Source: JABFSM01 sp963762545
GTDB lineage: Bacteria; Gemmatimonadota; Gemmatimonadetes; Gemmatimonadales; GWC2-71-9
Assembly (NCBI GenBank): GCA_963762545.1
Contig: CAVXLC010000007.1
Coordinates: 314,813-378,812 of the forward strand
Length of the DNA stretch: 64,000 nt
Reading direction: 5' to 3'
Part shown: positions 60,730 through 64,000 of the stretch, one piece after another
Numbering within the stretch: position 1 is the first letter of the stretch
Layout of the letters: each line of letters opens with the position of its first letter
Notes under the pieces: model-generated
The model's database searches: none
What the model was told of the DNA's origin: nothing
Seen by the model: only the letters and a program-made list of their open reading frames with translations
Made by a program: the position numbers and the translations under genes

Positions 60730-61251
60730 CTAGTCTGGAGTTCTATGTGTCACGCGGACCTCCAGCCCCAGGACCAGGTTTGATTGCCCATCTACGAGGG
60801 TCAAGTAGCTTGGCAACACGAGAATCTGTAAGGCTCCACCTCCCAGTCGGTGTTCGATCCCAAGCTCCAGGCCCCACTCTCCCGCACCATAGGGCTCACT
60901 CCCGAGGTCGTAGAGACCGTACTCAAGTCGGCCGCCAATCAGGGGCCGCCAAGCTCGACCCTTGGGCCCAAGGACCTGATTCACGCCTCCGAGGAAGGTC
61001 AGGAGCGCAACATGACGTCCGGATTGATCCGGGCGCCAATAGTGGACCCCGCCATTCACACTGACGTCGTGCTTTGAACGGCCACCGAGCATGAACCTGA
61101 TCGACGGGCCTGGCCAGCTCACCAGACCCCCGCCGACCACGCCTTCCGCGGCGACCCCAAGGGTGGCTCCGAAGCTCTGCGCGGACAAGTCCGCCTGAAT
61201 AGCGGCGATCAGCACGAGTGCGCCAAGGATGCGGACAGGGATATGCGGCAT
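60730..61251 (-). CDS. Cassette 44: antisense outer-membrane beta-barrel-like protein
   Basis: 173 residues on the minus strand. Signal peptide ends LSAQS; barrel-like strands (ATLGVAAEGVVGG, RPLIGGRLEYGLYDLG, ALQILVLPSYLTLV, LVLGLEVRVTHR). One of two cassettes read against the array. TATACT at 61272-61267 is a fair -10 for its own promoter; no clear -35. Confidence 0.78.
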   Translation of the reverse strand: MPHIPVRILGALVLIAAIQADLSAQSFGATLGVAAEGVVGGGLVSWPGPSIRFMLGGRSKHDVSVNGGVHYWRPDQSGRHVALLTFLGGVNQVLGPKGRAWRPLIGGRLEYGLYDLGSEPYGAGEWGLELGIEHRLGGGALQILVLPSYLTLVDGQSNLVLGLEVRVTHRTPD

Positions 61252-61309
61252 TGCGGAGCCCAGGAAAGTATACGCAATGGTCGCTGACCGGCGTGACTTC
61301 CCCGCTTCC

Positions 61310-61415
61310 GCCTAACCAGCGCTTGCTGCTGCCGGTCCGCGGCGGACGGCCGCCGAAGGGTTAGCTTACATCCTGGGGCCGCCGCGCCCCGCAGCAGAAG
61401 CGCGATCCGTTAGCC
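61310..61415 (+). repeat. attC 44
   Basis: 106 bp. R'' GCCTAAC, R' GTTAGCC; GC-rich class. Confidence 0.93.
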
Positions 61416-61481
61416 GCTGCGAGGAACTCTTCGACAAGTGAGAGTCCCGCGGACCACCCAACTCGGAGTAGACTCGCCGCC

Positions 61482-62042
61482 ATGGGAATCTTGACCTTCA
61501 GCATCAACGTCACCCTCGACGGTTGCGTCGACCACCGAGAGGGAATCGCCGACGACGAGACACACGCTTTCTTCACCCGCCTTATGGACGAGGGCGGGGC
61601 GATGCTGTGGGGCCGCGTCACCTACGAGATGATGGAGGGCCACTGGCCGGCGGTCGCTCGCGGCGACGAGGAGGCGCCGCCGGCGATGCGCGAGTGGGCG
61701 GTCAAGCTGGAGGCCAAGCCGAAGTATGTGGTGTCGTCGACGCGAAAGAACTTCCCGTGGACCAACAGCCACCACATCGCCGGTGACCTGCGCTCGAGCG
61801 TTCAGAGGCTGAAGGACGCGACCCCGGCCGGCGTGCTCCTCGGTAGCGGCAAGCTGGCGACCGAGCTCGATCGGCTGGATCTGATCGACGAATACAAGTT
61901 CCTCGTCCACCCCAGGATCGCCGGCCATGGCCCGACCCTGTACCAGAGTGGGCTGCTCAGCACGCGACGGCTCGAGCTGCTCTCGGCGAAGCCGCTCCGC
62001 AGCGGCGCGGTCGCTATGCACTACCGGTGCGCGCGCGGCTAA
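61482..62042 (+). CDS. Cassette 45: dihydrofolate-reductase-like/RibD C-terminal family protein
   Basis: 186 residues. LTFSINVTLDGCVDH near the start, GAMLWGRVTYEMMEGHWP, YVVSSTRKNFPWTN, GVLLGSGKLATELDRLDLIDEYKFLVHPRIAGHGP: the usual RibD_C/DHFR-like NADPH-binding pattern. Not a classical trimethoprim-resistance DfrA cassette. The stop lies in the attC R'' box. Confidence 0.88.
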   Translation: MGILTFSINVTLDGCVDHREGIADDETHAFFTRLMDEGGAMLWGRVTYEMMEGHWPAVARGDEEAPPAMREWAVKLEAKPKYVVSSTRKNFPWTNSHHIAGDLRSSVQRLKDATPAGVLLGSGKLATELDRLDLIDEYKFLVHPRIAGHGPTLYQSGLLSTRRLELLSAKPLRSGAVAMHYRCARG

Positions 62043-62154
62043 CAGGCGCTTGCTGCCGACGAGGCCAGAGCGGTTCGGCCGCCGCGATGTATTCTTTATC
62101 TAAGGACTGCGGCGGCCTCACCTGGCCTCGCGGCAGAAGCGCAGGGCGTTAGGC
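62037..62154 (+). repeat. attC 45
   Basis: 118 bp, CGACGAGGCC class. R'' GGCTAAC, R' GTTAGGC. Confidence 0.92.
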
Positions 62155-62228
62155 CGCTCCGGAGCGGTATTCCTTTGCTTCAAAGCTCAAATGTCGACAA
62201 ACTATTGCAGAAGTGTAAGGAGGAAAAT

Positions 62229-63011
62229 ATGGAGCGTTCTCGATCGAATCTGGCCGTTTTGTCGATGCTCGTATTTTTTGGCGTCGGCGCCATCGTGCGT
62301 TTCTCTCATGACGTGAGGGGTGTCCAAGTTGTCGGACTAATCGGGGGTGGCGCAGCATGCGGAGCCGCGCTCTGCGGTTTCATTTGGGCGTACATGAGTC
62401 AAGGCCTGAGCGCCAGCGCTGTTGCGGTTGCTCTGCACACCGCAGCGCGCGAGGGGCGGAGAGCCCGTTCGCACTCCGTTTCGCATAACGAAGGGACGAA
62501 TCCTGCTTCTCGGTCAAGCATCCGCTGCCAGGGAGCCTCGCTATCGCTGTCCTTGGCTCCCGAGCGCTGTCCAAACGTGCCTAGGGAATTCTTGCAAGCA
62601 ACGCGCGTATTTCAGTGGCGGCATCGATCGTCGCACGAGCCTCGAGGGACTTGTGCCTCGGAGCAGCAAGAGCGAGACCACGCGATGCCACTATCCGAGG
62701 CTCTTGCCCTTGCTGAGCGGTTCGTGAACGCGGCGAACCTGGGCGCGTCGGACCGTGTTGTCGCCGACATTCATCCGGCGATGATGGCCCGATTGCGAGA
62801 TGAGGCCCTCCGGAACATCGCCAGCATGCTTGAGCTCCGTCACTTCAGTAAGGCCCACGCCGATCAGCCCCTCGCAACGGAGTCCGACCGTACCGCCCGT
62901 ATCATCGCGCCCGGCATCGGTCCTGATGGCGGGGCTCATCGATGCCGCCGTTCGTTCCATTCAAGAGGCTCCATTCCTGACGGCGGATCAGAAGAGCGAC
63001 ATCTTCTATAG
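62229..63011 (+). CDS. Cassette 46: hypothetical protein, probably chimeric
   Basis: 260 residues from ATG 62229 with a strong ribosome site AGGAGG (62219-62224). Two N-terminal membrane helices (about 9-28 and 33-55), then a low-similarity arginine/serine-rich stretch (about 75-150) and a helical segment (about 155-215, ALALAERFVNAANLGASDRVV). The second half overlaps a gene fragment in another frame, so the frame may be a fusion of a small membrane protein with decayed DNA. Confidence 0.45.
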   Translation: MERSRSNLAVLSMLVFFGVGAIVRFSHDVRGVQVVGLIGGGAACGAALCGFIWAYMSQGLSASAVAVALHTAAREGRRARSHSVSHNEGTNPASRSSIRCQGASLSLSLAPERCPNVPREFLQATRVFQWRHRSSHEPRGTCASEQQERDHAMPLSEALALAERFVNAANLGASDRVVADIHPAMMARLRDEALRNIASMLELRHFSKAHADQPLATESDRTARIIAPGIGPDGGAHRCRRSFHSRGSIPDGGSEERHLL

Positions 63012-63072
63012 TAACGCTGCGCGTTTTCTCCGACTCACGCCAGCGGAAATTGCCCGGCACCACGACAAATGA
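62926..63072 (+). pseudogene. C-terminal fragment of an amidohydrolase-like protein
   Basis: 48 residues ending at TGA 63070-63072: AAVRSIQEAPFLTADQKSDIFYSNAARFLRL is the usual C-terminus of amidohydrolase (Amidohydro_2) enzymes. No matching upstream part is visible, so this is a truncated remnant. Confidence 0.5.
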
Positions 63073-63080
63073 GGGGAGCA

Positions 63081-63197
63081 GCCTAACCGGCCTTGCTGCC
63101 GACGAGGCCAAAGCGGTTCGGCCGCCGCGATGTACTCTCTATCTAAGGAATGAGGCGGCCGCATCTGGCCTCGCAGCAGAAGCGCAGAGCGTGAGGC
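63081..63197 (+). repeat. attC 46, R' box mutated
   Basis: 117 bp, CGACGAGGCC class. R'' GCCTAAC but R' reads GTGAGGC and the left arm lacks GCGCT (CCGGCCTTGCTGC). Likely weak or inactive. Confidence 0.85.
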
Positions 63198-63242
63198 GGT
63201 GACATGCATCGTCGCAAAACTATAGCAGGAGGCACGTTGGTC

Positions 63243-63707
63243 ATGCGCGCACTGATGGTCTGGGCGGGGATTGTCGCGGCGGCGCTGCGCCTTGATGCGC
63301 AGGCGCCAGCGGCAGCGAATGTCGACCAGACATCGCAAGTCGAGATCGCCCGTGTGGACAGTCTGTTATTTGCCGCGTTCAACGCCGGAGATCTCAAGCG
63401 GCTAAAGACGTTCTTTGCGCCGGATCTTGAATTCTACCAAGACAATGAAGGGCTCGAGAACTACGCCCAGACCATGAAGGACTTTCAGGAGATGCTTCAC
63501 CAACCTTCAAAGATCCGACGGGAGCTGGTGCCGGGCAGTCTTGAGGTCTACCCGATCAAGAACTACGGAGCGATTGAGGTAGGATCGCATCGCTTTTGCC
63601 ACGAGGAGAATGGTCGAACCGAGTGCGGAACGTTCAAATTTCTGCACGTTTGGCGAAAAACCGGTAAAACCTGGCGCCTTTCGCGGATCGTGAGTTATTC
63701 ACATTAG
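63243..63707 (+). CDS. Cassette 47: secreted NTF2-like (DUF4440-type) protein
   Basis: 154 residues from ATG 63243 with AGGAGG (63227-63232); TTG 63237 is an alternative. Signal peptide ends LDAQA. DSLLFAAFNAGDLKRLKTFFAPDLEFYQDNEGLENY ... GSHRFCHEENGRTECGTFKFLHVWRKTGKTWRLSRIVSYSH is the NTF2/SnoaL-like pattern. Confidence 0.82.
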   Translation: MRALMVWAGIVAAALRLDAQAPAAANVDQTSQVEIARVDSLLFAAFNAGDLKRLKTFFAPDLEFYQDNEGLENYAQTMKDFQEMLHQPSKIRRELVPGSLEVYPIKNYGAIEVGSHRFCHEENGRTECGTFKFLHVWRKTGKTWRLSRIVSYSH

Positions 63708-63780
63708 GGCTGTGTGCCGCGCCCCGCGCTGGCGCGGACGATCGCTTGAGCAGCAACTGGTCGGCATCGGCGTCGCCACC

Positions 63781-63881
63781 GCCTAACGAACGGTGAAGCT
63801 GACAAAGGACTATTGAACGGTGTGCGGCTGCGCCGCAAACTCTGATTTGATTCCTTTGCAGCTTGGCTCTAGGCGTTAGGC
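63781..63881 (+). repeat. attC 47
   Basis: 101 bp, divergent class (AACGGTGAAGCTGACAAAGG ... CCTTTGCAGCTTGGC). R'' GCCTAAC, R' GTTAGGC. Last attC visible. Confidence 0.82.
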
Positions 63882-63972
63882 CGACCGGCCTCCTGGCCGC
63901 GCGCGTCCCTCCCTGTCTCGACCGACCTCCGATTCGCGGATTGTCCGCTCCGGCTGCATATTATGGCACCCC

Positions 63973-64000
63973 ATGCCTGCCATCGAACGCCTGAATACGG
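63973..64000 (+). CDS. Possible start of a gene cut by the window end
   Basis: ATG 63973 opens a frame (MPAIERLNT) that runs off the end. TATTAT at 63959-63964 could be a -10. Too short to identify; 63882-63972 shows nothing else. Confidence 0.25.

Larger units (their letters stand above)
25170..63881 (+). other. Integron cassette array with 47 attC sites
   Basis: Units of one gene (or none) plus one attC repeat across 38.7 kb, all attC sites in the same orientation with the R' box on the right. The attC sites are strongly alike in their outer arms, the mark of a sedentary chromosomal integron. The array may continue past the window, although the last attC is at 63781-63881. Confidence 0.95.

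Noticed and set aside
61482..62042. Trimethoprim-resistance cassette
   Set aside because: The product is a RibD_C/DHFR-like family protein, not a DfrA or DfrB enzyme, so no resistance claim is made.
25662..63881. Regularly spaced palindromic repeats resembling a CRISPR array
   Set aside because: Repeat units are 96-138 bp with variable spacers of several hundred bp that contain genes, there are no cas genes, and the ends match attC boxes (NNCTAAC...GTTAGGC).

Overview
The window is GC-rich bacterial chromosomal DNA. High GC, carboxypeptidase-regulatory-domain proteins, a TonB receptor, 6-bladed beta-propeller lipoproteins and bactofilin/ParAB next to mnmG fit Gemmatimonadota or a close relative. 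That assignment is an inference from gene content; no rRNA or other phylogenetic marker was compared.

Positions 1-23694 are ordinary chromosome. In order they hold: a small membrane protein with an XRE regulator; a NatAB-like ABC exporter; a 1-Cys peroxiredoxin (minus strand); mnmG; two perfect parS sites; a tightly overlapping parA-parB-M23 peptidase-bactofilin operon; a BMP-type ABC importer (lipoprotein, NIF3 protein, double ATPase, two permeases); a TPR-like protein and a TonB-dependent receptor (minus); an ABC exporter overlapping a LiaS/LiaR-like two-component system; and a 5'-nucleotidase plus a P1-family peptidase (minus). Genes inside operons overlap by 4-8 bp.

Positions 24059-63881 are a large chromosomal integron. 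A bona fide integron integrase (24059-25093, with the IntI-specific insertion and R..HxxR..H..Y) is followed by a probable attI (about 25089-25175) and an array of 47 attC sites over about 38.7 kb. The integrase is transcribed towards the array, the opposite of the usual divergent arrangement. Almost every attC starts with a 7-base box ending in AAC and ends with GTTAGGC or a close variant, with a conserved inner arm pair (GCGCTTGCTGC / GCAGCAGAAGCGC); the spacers fall into about eight classes. Cassette cargo is dominated by secreted proteins, lipoproteins and outer-membrane barrels. The rest are two identical BrnT/BrnA-type cassettes with a frameshifted toxin, one antisense HigBA-like pair, several enzymes (HhH-GPD glycosylase, nucleoside deaminase, GH29 fucosidase, dienelactone-hydrolase-like hydrolase, SDR, RibD-C/DHFR-like, VOC) and two unknown proteins with HEPN-like motifs. 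No antibiotic-resistance gene was recognised.

Three IS110-family elements (two identical and intact, one frameshifted) sit inside attC sites. All three entered at the same point of the R' box in sites reading TTCGTTAGGC. The noncoding DNA ahead of each transposase has an internal-loop arrangement whose two sides read as this target, as expected for a bridge RNA. Five protein-less cassettes in two related families share a long inverted repeat. These two observations, plus the inverted integrase with its structured attI, are the most interesting parts of the window.
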